Shown here: positions 32,301 to 42,305 of the stretch, one piece after another
Numbering within the stretch: the stretch's first letter is position 1
Layout: each line of letters starts with the position of its first letter
The notes under the pieces: model-generated
Database searches by the model: none
Told to the model about the DNA's origin: nothing
The model's input: the letters and a program-made list of their open reading frames with translations, nothing else
Source: Blastocladiella emersonii ATCC 22665
Lineage: Eukaryota > Blastocladiomycota > Blastocladiomycetes > Blastocladiales > Blastocladiaceae
Length of the DNA stretch: 64,000 bases
NCBI GenBank assembly: GCA_025594325.1
Contig: JANHCV010000001.1
Span: 186,001-250,000, forward strand
Direction: 5' to 3'
Made by a program: the position numbers and the translations under genes

Positions 32301-33120
32301 GGCGACGACTTGACGGCGGCGGCGGGAGCGACGGGAGCAGCGGCGGGCTTCGCGTCGGCAGGGACGGCCGGCTTTGGGGGAAGCGAGGCCGGTTTCGGTG
32401 CAGGAGCAGGGATCGGCTTCGCAGCCACGGGCGAAGTAGGGAGCGCGGCAGCGGCCGGGGGAGCAGCCGCGGCCGCGGGAGGAGGGACGGGGGCAGACAC
32501 GGGTGCGGCGATCGCGACCGGTTTGGAGAAGGAGGGGATGAAGGGAGCGGCAGCTGCGGAGAGCGAGGCGCTCAACGGCTTGGTGGAGGTGGGCGAGGTG
32601 GCGGCCTTGCCGGCCTTGCCCTTGGACTTTGGCAGGGCACCGACGCCAAAGGTCTGCGAGGCGGGGAGGTTGGTGGGCGGCTGGACGAGGAACTCGACGG
32701 GGGCGGCGGCCTTGCCCGCGTGGCAGCCGTCCCGCCAGCGCTTGACGAAGCGGCGGCGGCGGACGGGCTCAAGCGGTTCCTAGAACGAGCGGAGCAAGGC
32801 GATCGGGTTGGTTAGCCGGCCGGCAGATGTGGTGCGAGAACAGAGTAAGCACGGACCACGAGCTCGGTCGGGACGTAGTGGGTGGGCGCGTCGGACATGT
32901 AGGGGAACTGCGAGAGGAGCGCGTGCTGGAGGTGCTGCTGCTGCTGGTGATGGTGGAACATCTGCGACTGCTGGAAGTGCATCTGGTGCGAGTGTGCGTG
33001 GGCGTGGGCCTGGGCCTGAGCATGGGCGTGGGCGTGCTGGAGGTGGTGCTGCTGCTGCATCGGCGACTGCTGCGGGTAGCTCATGCCGGCGGCAACGGCC
33101 AGGAAGTGCGACGGGTACAT
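29351..33120 (-). CDS. UBP3: Ubp3/USP10-type ubiquitin C-terminal hydrolase
   Basis: Two exons, 33120-32857 and 32779-29351, encode 1,230 aa. The 77-nt intron (GTCCGT donor, GGCTAAC branch, TTCTAG acceptor) joins PTELV to EPLEPVRRRRFVKRW. Residues 1-88 are His/Gln/Ala-rich (HAHAHAQAQAHAHAHSH). A long Pro/Ala/Ser-rich disordered region follows. The peptidase C19 domain starts near residue 630: Cys box GLINNGNMCFLNVILQ (Cys646), GRQEDAEEFLGFLLDGLH, LHLKRFLYD, and His box GGGHYTCDVLE (His1045), ending at REPYLLFYE. The GLINNGNMCF form is typical of Ubp3/USP10. In yeast, Ubp3 with Bre5 controls COPII, ribophagy and stress-granule functions. The insertion between Cys and His boxes (about 70 aa, SRSSSPTRAG) is low-complexity. 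Confidence 0.9.
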
Positions 33121-33825
33121 GGTGGCGGGCGGTACAGGGGAACACGGGTCGCAGGGGGAAAAGGTGGCATGGGATGCGGAGCGAGGCGGGGCGCTTGGTG
33201 GCGGCAGGGCGGCGCGATCCGAGTGATGGCAGCGTCGGTGTAGCACAGATCGGGCAGGACGGTCGGCTTGGGGACGGTCGAGAACAGCCAAAGTCGCGAA
33301 GGGGCGGATCAGCAGGTCGGCGCCAGCGCGGAACGAGGGATCGGTTGCCGCGCGCGGGTACGGCGATCAGGCAGGCCGGGAGCGCGGCGAAGAGGGGGGT
33401 ATTGGGCCGGTAGATGGCGGGATTCGGCGCGGCGGGGCGCTCGAGCCGGCCGGGCGTGGTAGGCGGGCGGGGCGGCCTTGGGGGGACGGGCGGTCGTCGC
33501 AGGCGGCGCGGGTCCGAGGGCGAGCGGTTGCGCCGGGTGGGTGCGTGTGCTCGACTGGCGCTCGCAGGGCGGCTAGTCGGGGTGGCGGCAGACGGCTTAG
33601 GGGGCGGCGGGGGCAGCGGGGCGGGGAGGAGGGGCGGGGCGAAGAGGGGCGGGCCGGGACCGACGCGAAGGGCGGCGACTCGATCCGGCGGCCGACCTGC
33701 TCACGCGTCACCTGACCCCACGCGCGTGTCTCGCACCCGGATCGCCGACGCGTCGCGCCGCGCGCTTTCGCCTTCGTCGCCGCCGAGTCGAGCCCACTGC
33801 TCGGCGACCAACTGAACTTTAAACC
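33121..33825. promoter_or_regulatory. 705-bp divergent promoter region, G-rich
   Basis: This lies between UBP3 (minus) and FAM92 (plus). It is strongly purine/GC-biased (GGGCGGG runs around 33465-33650) and shows no supported gene. It contains GTGTCTCGCA at 33726-33735 and GACGCGTC at 33747-33754, about 70 bp before the FAM92 start codon. Confidence 0.45.
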
Positions 33826-34949
33826 ATGTTATCGCCACGCAACACTGCCGGAATGTAGGCGCATCTGCTGCCCGAGACTCGTTCGTCGATGCTGACCTGA
33901 CGGCCCACGGCGCGACCGTAGCGACGAGACGTCGCGCTTCGTCCGCGCCCTCGTCAACGACACCGAGTCGAACGTGCTCAACCTCCGCAATGGCTTCGCG
34001 AGCCTGCTGCGCGCCCAGGAGCGCATGCGCGCCAAGGGCAACAAGCTGTCCAACGTCATGAAGGTCTTTGCCGAGCGCGAGACCCCCGGCGTCAAGTCCT
34101 GCCTCACCGCCACGGCCGAGGGTATCGCCGAGGTGGAGAAGCTGCGCAAGGAGATGGTATGCCCTGAACGTTCTCGACGCGCTTTCGGCTGCCGGCTCAC
34201 GTTTCCTCGCTCGCTGCTGTAGCAGGACCGCATTGACGTCAAGTGTCGCGAGCCGCTCGGCATGTACGCGTCCATTTGCGACGGCGTTCTGGTACCTTCT
34301 GCTTTCGTGCATTGCATCGCGCCCTGTTCTCACATCACTCCCACCACTAGGACGACCTGAAAGTGCGCGAGGTCGCGATCCGCAAGGAGCAGGAGAAGCA
34401 GTCTGCTCTCGACCGCATCCAGGTCCGCGACAGCGGGAACCGCACGAAGCTGGTACGCGCTCGGACCCGTCCACCCCACTTCGCTTCGTACCAACCCTCA
34501 CGCTTGCGTAGTCGCAAGGCCAGATTGAGCTCTCGGGTGCCAACCACGAGGCCAACACGAGCAGCCTCGCCCTGACCGACACGGTCGAGCGCTTCGAGCT
34601 CAAGAAGGTCAACGACATTCGGGTACGACCTCTGCTCACGCGTCCGTCCCCTGCGCAACATCGCACCGCTGAAACTGCCACATCGCGCCGCCTAGACGTG
34701 TCTCTCCGAGTTCATGTATTCGCAGATGCAGTTCCACGCAAAGTCGCTCGAGATCATGACCGACCTCATGGCCCTCGTCAACGCGACCGACTTTGACAAC
34801 GACGTTGACGTACGCACCGTGTCGACTTGACTCCGAATGTCGGACTCGCTACTCACACCCTGGTCCCCGCTCTATAGGATGTCTGCGACCGGATCCGGCC
34901 CGCGCCACCAAAGGAGCAGCGCAGACCCAGCATGGCGCCTCGCATCTGA
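33826..34949 (+). CDS. FAM92: FAM92/CIBAR-family BAR-domain ciliary protein
   Basis: Seven exons (33826-33854, 33922-34156, 34223-34291, 34351-34452, 34512-34622, 34696-34809, 34878-34949) encode 243 aa. All later splices are phase 0; the first is phase 2. The protein is almost wholly alpha-helical, as in a BAR dimer: VNDTESNVLNLRNGFASLL, KLSNVMKVFAERETP, EPLGMYASICDGVLDDLKV, VERFELKKVNDIRTCLSEFM, MQFHAKSLEIMTDLM. Length, start (MLSPRN versus MLRRNL) and motif order fit animal FAM92A/CIBAR1, which binds Chibby and shapes membrane at the ciliary base; that role is family knowledge. Small exons hide the gene from single-ORF scans. Confidence 0.85.
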
Positions 34950-35015
34950 TCCCATCTTCACTCGATTCTGATACACGTAATGGACTAAATTGTATTACAG
35001 TACGCTACCTACGCA

Positions 35016-37144
35016 TCACTCCCTCCGCCCGCGAACCTGCGTCGCGACGCTGCTCCACTCGGCCGCGCGCTTCTCGTCGCCGTCCTCGCGCGCCGACCGC
35101 GCCAGGTGCTTGGCCATCGCCGCGACGGCCTCGCGGTCCGGTTCGCCGCCGAACGACCCGTCAACACTCCCGGGGCGCACCCCGAGCTGCGCGAGCAATA
35201 TCTCGAGCACCCGCGCTGTGGCCGCGCGCGGACGGGGCGGACCGCCGGGACTCGTCAGCGCGCGCCCGAGACTGATGAGCGCGCGGGTCTCGGTGCGCGT
35301 CGTGTCGCCGACCACGTCGTCCTGCACCACCGACGCGTAGTGCTCGAGCAGCGTCGCGACGGGCGACTCGCGCGCGCGCCGCTCCTCGGTACCGAGGTTG
35401 CGCCGCGCCGCGGGCTGCAACGCGTCAATCGCGTCGCGCGCGGCAAACAGGAGCGACGCGAACGCGGCGCGTGTCGGGTCGGCTGCGTTCTTGCCGAGCG
35501 TCACGACTGAGACGGTGCCGTCGAACTTGAGCGCGGCTGCGGCCGTCGGGTGGTGCGCCGCAAAGTAGGCGGCAAGCAGCGCCTCGGACCGCCCACACTG
35601 CGCCATGGACGCAAATAGGACCTCGTGCGCGAGCGCGTCGAGGTCGGCGTTGCGCGACTGCAGCCACGAGAACAGGTGCTCGGTGTGGAGCGCCGCCGCG
35701 GGGCTTGTGGTCGAAGTAGACGAGGTGGTCTCGGCCGACGGAGCATCTGCGGCGGGTGTTGCCGTGACATCTCCATGGTGAAGGTTTACGACCAATCCGC
35801 TCGCCGCGTTCTTGGCGTCGGTGCGCAACTTGACGGCGTCCGCGTACCGGTCCTTGTCGACGCGGCTCGCCGCCATGAGCAGCCAGTTGGCGACGCGCGA
35901 CGGGATCGGGAACACGCCCTGGTGCGCGTACCGCTGGCAAAGGTTCCACTTGGCGCGGGGCTCGGGGAGCTCGGCGTCGGCGGGGAACATGGAGCGGCCC
36001 GAGAGCGCCTCGTTGGTGCGCTGGACGAGGTGCAGCGGCAGCGCCGCAAGCTGGGCGTCGGCCGACTTTTGCGCCACGGCGCACAGCGCGCACAGCAGCT
36101 CGGCGTCAAACGCGGGCTTGGCGGCGCCGTGGATGTAGGCCAGCGTGTGGTCGACGACGGCCGCCGCATTCGCCTCAAAATTGGGCGTGCGGGTGCGCGC
36201 GACCGTGTTGAGGGCGATGGTGAAGGTGGCCTGGTCAAAGGCATTCTCATGCTGGTTCGCGGTGATGGACTCGACGAGCAGGTCGACCTGGCCGCTCCTG
36301 GCGAGCGCCTTGAGGTAGCCATTGAACACGACGGGGTTGAGCAGCGACTTGCCGCGCTGGATGAAGCCCGAGTCACTGGTGGTAGCCGCCTCGGGCGCAA
36401 TGCGGGTGAGGAGGGCACGCGCGTCGGTGGCCTTCTTTGCTGGCGGGCTGGCCGAGTTGGCGAGCGACTCGAACAGGTGCGCCCACGTCCGCTCGTCGGG
36501 CCGCGCGCCGCGCTTCTTCATCTGTTCATTTGCGCGCGGAGTATCAGCACTACCCCCGGAGCGGATTGATAGCAGAGACCTGACCATACCTCATTGAACA
36601 GGTCCATGGATTTGCGGTACATGCCCTGGCGCGCGAGGTGCAGGAGCACCAGGTTCCACACGGGCGCCTCGGCGTTGGCGCGCGGCGATGCGCGGATGTC
36701 GAGCAGCGCCTCGTCAATGCGGTTCTGGCGGATCCGGCGCTTGACGTGCTCGGCCAGGAGGTACGCGTCCGAGAACCGGTTGGCCTTGTAGTTGGCCAGC
36801 TTTTTGATGTCGGAGCGCTCGGCCTCGCGCTTGGCCGCAGCGGAAGCGGCGGACGCCGCTTTCTTGGCGTCGGCAGCAGCGCGCGCCTGCAGCATGGTCT
36901 CGCGGGCCACCTTGGGCATGCGGTCGCGCCACGTCTGGCGCTGCGGCGGCGGAGGCAGGTCCTGGCGGGGCGAGCGAGTGGTTCCGACAGCCTTGGTATG
37001 GCTGTTGGACCTGCCCTCACTGCCCTTGCGTGATGGGGACCGCTGGCTGTGAACGTCGATCTGGAGCAGCCGCGCGGCAGGTCGCGCGAGGCCGAGCCAC
37101 GGCCGAGCCGTTGCGGCAAGAGATGTTGAAGATCGTGCTAACAT
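35016..37144 (-). CDS. Mitochondrial pentatricopeptide-repeat protein
   Basis: Two exons, 37144-36590 and 36521-35016, encode 686 aa. The N-terminus (MLARSSTSLAATARPWLGLA) is a mitochondrial presequence. A clear PPR motif spans the intron: VWNLVLLHLARQGMYRKSMD followed by LFNE-MKKRGARPDERTW. Further hairpins follow (LNPVVFNGYLKALARSGQVD, FTIALNTVART). The 68-nt intron has a GTATGG donor and AACAG acceptor at phase 0. The later part is Ala/Thr-rich and less PPR-like. PPR proteins bind organellar RNA for processing, stability or translation; the target here is unknown. It shares a 198-bp divergent promoter with the gene at 37343. Confidence 0.8.
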
Positions 37145-37342
37145 GGCTGCATGGGATGCGGTTGCGAGAGCAAGAGCAGAGCATCAACGTCGGCCGCTCT
37201 GCTCGGCCAGTTCCCTTGGCTCGGCGAGCTTCAAGGAGCGGCTCGGCTGGCATCACCTGACGCCCCTCGATCTCGCTTCTCCCACGCCCCGATCCGCGCG
37301 CTGCGCCCTCCTCTCTCCCGGCCCTGCTCCCGGCCCCGCTCC

Positions 37343-39592
37343 ATGTCCATGAAAACCCCATGTAACCTAATGAAACGCATCGGAATTGAGTGTCTTCCCG
37401 GCGACGTCGCGCAGCTCGTCTTGGACGCGATCGCGCGGCCGCTGCTGGCCAGCTTTGCCATGGGATCGTGGCTCTACGAGGACCAGACTAGCGCCAAGAT
37501 CGAGGCCCGCCGCACGCTTTGGCGCATTGCGGCCGCCATCCCGGCCTGGCGGGCCGAGGCGCTGCGTCGGTTCTGGCGCGAGGTCGTGGTTCATCCGACC
37601 ATCGACGCGTGGCCGCTGCTTCTTCCGAGCAACTCTTCCTTCAATGTCGCCGATTTCGCCCGTGCCCGCTACGACCCGCGAGTACTTCTCGATAACCGGT
37701 ACTGGGCATGCAACGCGGATGCTACCGCCGAACGCTTCGCTGTCCCGATCCCGAGGTGCATTCAGACCCTCGTCGTGGTCAAGACATCGACGCAGTTTTA
37801 TAAACCAGGGCCCTGGCAAGTCGGCGAAAATCGCACCACCAGCGTCATCCGCCGCTTGGATGTCGGCGCGTTCCTTTGGCGCTTTGCGATCGCGCTCGGC
37901 GACTCCGTTTCCGCAATCTGCGCCCCTGCAACTCTCAGGGATGAGCTTGAGCACGGCTACCCGTCTCTACTCTCCGAGGCCCGCCTGCACCCCCGCCGTC
38001 TTCCACTCAAGCTCATCAACTGGCCGATGGCCAATCCATCCCGTCGGATTGAGCCTCCAAATGTGCGCGCAGTCTCGGCGGTCCCGGCCCGCGCTCTGCT
38101 TCTACGCACCACCGCAATCGACAACGTGGACCGTTTCGCGCTTTACGGAATTGCTTCAAGCGTCCTGACCGCGCTTAACATCACCTGTCGACTCACCGCG
38201 GATGTCTTGCTCTCTCTCGCTAGTCTCGAGGGGCTTCGTCACCTCAAGGTGACGCTGGATGGCGTGATTGATTCGCAGGCAAATGGCTTAGAACCCGGTA
38301 CCGGTCACCAGCCCTTTCCGTGCAGTCTTCACTCCCTATCTGTCACGTCGAGCGACCTCCAAGGACTTGTTCAAATTCTTCGCCGCCTTGGTATCGCATT
38401 CGCGTTTCCGCGCCTCACGCAGTTTGACATTCAATTTTTCTCTTCTACGAGCAGGGTGTATTTCGACGCTTCCGAGCACGCATGGTGCGACGCGATCGCG
38501 TGGTCAACAATGCAAGGTCTTGAACATTTTATGATCAACGGTCTTAACATCGACTCGGACGCGATCACTCAGCTCGGCCAGCTCCCGAAGCTTCGTGTAA
38601 TGCGTCTATACCAGCGCTCGACTTCGACTTATACCACCGATTCATTTGTTGCCATGATCGGTGGCGATGACTTGTCCTCCCCATCTGCGACGACGTTTTC
38701 AGCACTTAAATCCGTAATCTTGCAGGACTCTCACCTTTTCGAAGCCTTCTCGGCACTGGAACTGCCTCGCTTGGTCGAAGCGCACTTTAGCTGCTGGAAC
38801 GAGGTGCCGCTGCAGGTGCCGTTGCTGCCCTGGCCAGCGCTGCGGTCCTTGGTCATCGAAGCGGGATTGCACAAGACTGTCAGCTTCGTGACGGGAATCG
38901 ATTTGGCGTTACCTCAACTTTCGCGACTTGAAGTTCGCAGAAGCAATATCAAAATCACCGCACACTCGACGACGGATTCAACGCTTCCAGGAAATACGGC
39001 GACGACACGCCTCGCCTTTCCCAACCTTCTCTCCCTGAGATTGGAATCCGAAAAGGACCTTGAATGGTTTGGCCCTACTCCGTCACTGCGCCGACTTCGT
39101 CTCGAGCAAGGCGCGGCAGCGAACCTCTCGCGATTCCCAGGGCTCCGTCATCTCACAGCTGAATGGCTTTACGTGCACGCACTTCCCGAGCTGCTGCAGC
39201 TGGAGCAGCTTGAATCGGTCAAGTTCCAACGTAGTATGGCTTTCAGCGGAATGAGGTCCGTTTCACTTACGTATTGTGCGGATGCGACGGAGCGCGAACG
39301 GACCTTGCTGTGGGCGCTTTCCCGCACCTCGGTGGCGGCCTTCACAGGCCCGATTTATGATGTGCACCTCGAGGTGTCGATTGGGCAGGAAAAATTAAGT
39401 GCTGCAAGCTCGCACGATGCTCTGGCCGCGATGCTTGTATGGATCAAAGAGCTCGGCAAATCGGTGGCGCGGGGTCCCTTGACCGTGAAGCTTGTGGGAA
39501 CGGGAAGCGTCAAACGTCGGGACCTGGAACGGATTGCGGACTCCATCCCTCAGAAGCACAATTTTCGTGACATTCAAACAGTGATCGCATGA
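37343..39592 (+). CDS. F-box/LRR-like protein
   Basis: A single exon of 749 aa from the ATG at 37343; ATGs at 37349 and 37370 are alternatives, and codons upstream are promoter-like. The N-terminus (RIGIECLPGDVAQLVLDAIA) looks like a degenerate F-box. From about residue 290, repeated leucine-patterned units resemble LRRs: LASLEGLRHLKVTLDG, MQGLEHFMINGLNIDSDAIT, LGQLPKLRVMRL, FPNLLSLRLESEKDLEWFG, TPSLRRLRLEQG, FPGLRHLTAEWLYV. Such proteins usually select substrates for SCF ligases. Codon choice is less GC-biased than in neighbours such as IFT140, suggesting lower expression or faster evolution. Confidence 0.65.
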   Translation: MSMKTPCNLMKRIGIECLPGDVAQLVLDAIARPLLASFAMGSWLYEDQTSAKIEARRTLWRIAAAIPAWRAEALRRFWREVVVHPTIDAWPLLLPSNSSFNVADFARARYDPRVLLDNRYWACNADATAERFAVPIPRCIQTLVVVKTSTQFYKPGPWQVGENRTTSVIRRLDVGAFLWRFAIALGDSVSAICAPATLRDELEHGYPSLLSEARLHPRRLPLKLINWPMANPSRRIEPPNVRAVSAVPARALLLRTTAIDNVDRFALYGIASSVLTALNITCRLTADVLLSLASLEGLRHLKVTLDGVIDSQANGLEPGTGHQPFPCSLHSLSVTSSDLQGLVQILRRLGIAFAFPRLTQFDIQFFSSTSRVYFDASEHAWCDAIAWSTMQGLEHFMINGLNIDSDAITQLGQLPKLRVMRLYQRSTSTYTTDSFVAMIGGDDLSSPSATTFSALKSVILQDSHLFEAFSALELPRLVEAHFSCWNEVPLQVPLLPWPALRSLVIEAGLHKTVSFVTGIDLALPQLSRLEVRRSNIKITAHSTTDSTLPGNTATTRLAFPNLLSLRLESEKDLEWFGPTPSLRRLRLEQGAAANLSRFPGLRHLTAEWLYVHALPELLQLEQLESVKFQRSMAFSGMRSVSLTYCADATERERTLLWALSRTSVAAFTGPIYDVHLEVSIGQEKLSAASSHDALAAMLVWIKELGKSVARGPLTVKLVGTGSVKRRDLERIADSIPQKHNFRDIQTVIA

Positions 39593-39608
39593 GCCACGCG
39601 GCAGTGTC

Positions 39609-39614
39609 AATAAA
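39609..39614 (+). terminator. AATAAA polyadenylation signal
   Basis: The hexamer lies 17 bp after the stop codon of the F-box/LRR-like gene. Confidence 0.5.
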
Positions 39615-40400
39615 AGACTTGATTTGTGCGGCACTAGGCGAATTCGATGGATTGGGAAGCGCATGGCGTCACGTCGCGGGCATATTGCGCGAGCAGGAAC
39701 GCGTGTGGAGCGTGTGTGATGCGCTAAGCGCGAAGAAGGTGATGTTGAGCACGAAGCGCGGCCGATGATGACCTTGGTGAGGACGGACGGACGGACGCGG
39801 CGGGCAACGCACGGCCAACCGTCGATGCCGTGTTGAGAATGTTGGGCGCGACTTGAGGAGCGGCGGAACGACGGGAACGATGGGAACGACGGGCTTGGAC
39901 GCGACGCGCGTTGTCAGTCGAGCGGGATGATAGTGGCGCGACGCAATCCCAGCCCCAGGTGTGGACGTCGGTCGACGGCGCGACACGACGCGACGCGGAG
40001 TCGGCCATACGAAAACGGCGTAGAGCGCGACAAAGGGCGCGGCCGAGAAGACGTTGCAGGCAATGACGATGGGTCGGCTCGCCCGCGTCGTTTTGCGGCC
40101 GAAGGCCACTTGGGCAAGGTCAGTTGACTGGTAGAGCGTGGGGTGCGAGTGGAGCGGACAAGCTTGGGTCACTGGAGGTAACCTTAACTGTGCAGAAGCC
40201 TGGAAATGGTTGGCGATGTAGCTGCGGCATGGGTTCGGAACTAGATTGCAAACTAGTTTCAAGTGTTGAAAGAATTAACCATCAACATTCATGTCGTGCG
40301 CACGCACACCCTGAGTCAAGCTTGTTCCGTGAAGCGCACATTCCCTACACAACGCGGGATCCCATCTTCTTTTCGACCCCATTATTATCCATTTGTTTGT

Positions 40401-40449
40401 TGCCTTTTGCCTTTTGCCTTTTGCCTTTTGCGGCGCGGCGCGGCGCGGG
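40401..40449. repeat. TTTTGCC heptamer repeat followed by CGGCG repeat
   Basis: About four copies of TTTTGCC (40401-40431) run directly into about three copies of CGGCG (40431-40449). This abrupt AT-to-GC microsatellite junction lies in noncoding DNA. Confidence 0.8.
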
Positions 40450-40545
40450 AGACAGCGTCTGAAAACTGGGAGACGCGTCGCGAAATGGCGTGACCCCGCT
40501 GCTCGGATCACGCGCCGCTCTTGGAGACGCGTTTCGCGCTTTCCG

Positions 40546-40579
40546 CTCCTCTCCTCTCCTCTCCTCTCCTCTCCTCTCC
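40546..40579. repeat. CTCCT pentamer microsatellite
   Basis: Nearly seven copies of CTCCT. A related CTCTCTACT/CTCTGTT pyrimidine tract follows at about 40737-40780. Confidence 0.8.
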
Positions 40580-42305
40580 GCTTCTCGCGCACGCCAATGC
40601 CGGGTTCGATCCGGCTGGGTTCGGCTTGGTGCGATCGGATAGGCTCGGACGCACGCAAGGGCGAAGCAGCCGCGCCGGCCACACGTGGGCCGCGGTGACT
40701 GACGGTGGCGTTCGTTCCTTCCTCACCGGCCAACGATCTGCTCTCTACTCTCTGCTCTCTACTCTCTGTTCTCTGTTCTTCAAGCCTCGTCGAAGGACTT
40801 GTCCGTCACCCCATGCATCGCTTCATGAACCAACACCAACACCAACCTCCCGTGGCGGCGCAGCTAGGTCCCGCCAGCGGCGCACGCGACATGGACTCTG
40901 GTGGCTCGTCCTGAAGCTCTCATGCACGCGGACGACTTACGGGCTTTACTTGATGCTCGAGCAGACTCGGGTTGTCGTAAGCGGCGGTGGCCGCCTCCGC
41001 CGCGGGCTGCTTCAGCGAACGTTCGCTCGCGCCGGCTTCGACCCGGCCACCGTCAACCCGCGCGTGGTACGGATCGGCATATCAACGAGGGCAAGAACGA
41101 CGCGCGCAAGCTCTCGCGCGAGGGCCGGTTCCTCTTCCTGTGCCCGGTCGGGTGCCCTCGGTGCGACTCGCGCGACTAGCTAAGCTAACCGTGGCCACAT
41201 CTTCGCCCTCCACGACTGACGCATCCCGTCACGCACGCGAGAGTAGAGTAGACAACCTGGAAGCCCTACATTCTGTCCGAGCGACCCGGTTGACAACAAG
41301 CACTCGGGCAAGGGGCTCTCGCTCGAAGCAGCGAGTTCCGCGACGATGGTACGCTGACTTGGCACTCTCCGTCACTCGGCGTTGCCTCACAACGCACCCG
41401 CGCCCGTCCGCCTGGTCGTCTGATCGTCTTCTCCATCCTCGAGGAGTGGCAGCACCTCAGCGAGTCGCTCGGGGCAGCTCGAGAGCGAGAGCGAGATGAT
41501 CATCGACTGCCTCGACATCATTGTCATGAGCATCTGCTGCTTCGTATGTGTCGATCCATGGTCGTGCGACTGGTTGCTGCTGCTGCTCTTCCTCCAGGTC
41601 GGCGCGTCCACACGTCTTGGTAACGGACCCGTCGTCATGGTGATAACGACTCCCCTCCTCCTGTTCGCATGGCCTCAGCTACAACTAGTGTCCAATGAAC
41701 CGGCAACCAATCGTTCTGCTTGCTGCGGCCGCACGCGCCAAGCATGTGCAGCGCGTCCTGAAACCGTCAGGTGAGGACCGCGTGAGTGGCGCCGGCTGGG
41801 CTCGCCCAATCGCAGCCCGCCAAAGCCACCGCACACGTTCGCTTGAACGCCGCCGCTGTGGCGACCGTCGCCAGCTTGCGGCCGGGCCCGACTATAAAGC
41901 GGCCGCTGGTCCCCGCGCCCCGTCCTCGCTCTCCAGGCTGCTGCTTCCGTCACTCTAGCTAGCATCCCATCCCCCCTGTGCACTACCTTCGCGGTATCGC
42001 TTCGCTTCTCGACGCTCTCTTCAGGTGCGCATCACCGCGATCTTCGTCTTCGGCGCGATCCTCCGCCTGCTCGTCGCTGCGCTCCACCCCGGACCATCAG
42101 CGCCCGCGCTGCTGCTCCTGTGCACTCGTCACAGATCGCCCTCGCCTTCTTCGCAGGCGATCGTGCGTGGATCGCGCCGGCTCCCAGTCGCGGTCGCCTG
42201 CGCCACCCGTCGACTGCCCGTCCCGACGCCCGACGAGACGCCCAACTGACCTCCCCATTACTCGCGCGTAGCGTTCAACAACAACACACATCAACAACCG
42301 TCAAC

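Larger units (their letters stand above)
39615..42305. other. 2.7-kb gene-poor interval upstream of alpha-tubulin
   Basis: No gene is convincing here. A minus-strand frame near 39700-40130 has a hydrophobic stretch (PIVIACNVFSAAPFVALYAV) and another (FVLNITFFALSA); it could be a small spliced membrane protein but matches nothing I know. On the plus strand around 40900-41700 there are short peptide-like runs (DRHINEGKNDARKLSREGRF, LIVFSILEEWQHLSESLG) in changing frames, which may be remnants of a decayed gene. Simple repeats cluster at 40400-40800. The last 60 bp hold a CGCGTAG acceptor-like site, 35 bp before the tubulin ATG, suggesting an intron in the tubulin leader. Confidence 0.4.

Noticed and set aside
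32940-33060. Short regular repeats that could suggest a CRISPR-like array
   Set aside because: They are codon repeats for His, Ala and Gln in an exon, with no spacers, in a eukaryotic genome.
40604-40620. T-arm-like hairpin (GCCGG-GTTCGAT-CCGGC) hinting at a tRNA
   Set aside because: No acceptor, D or anticodon stem can be folded around it, and the stem register does not place G53/C61 correctly.
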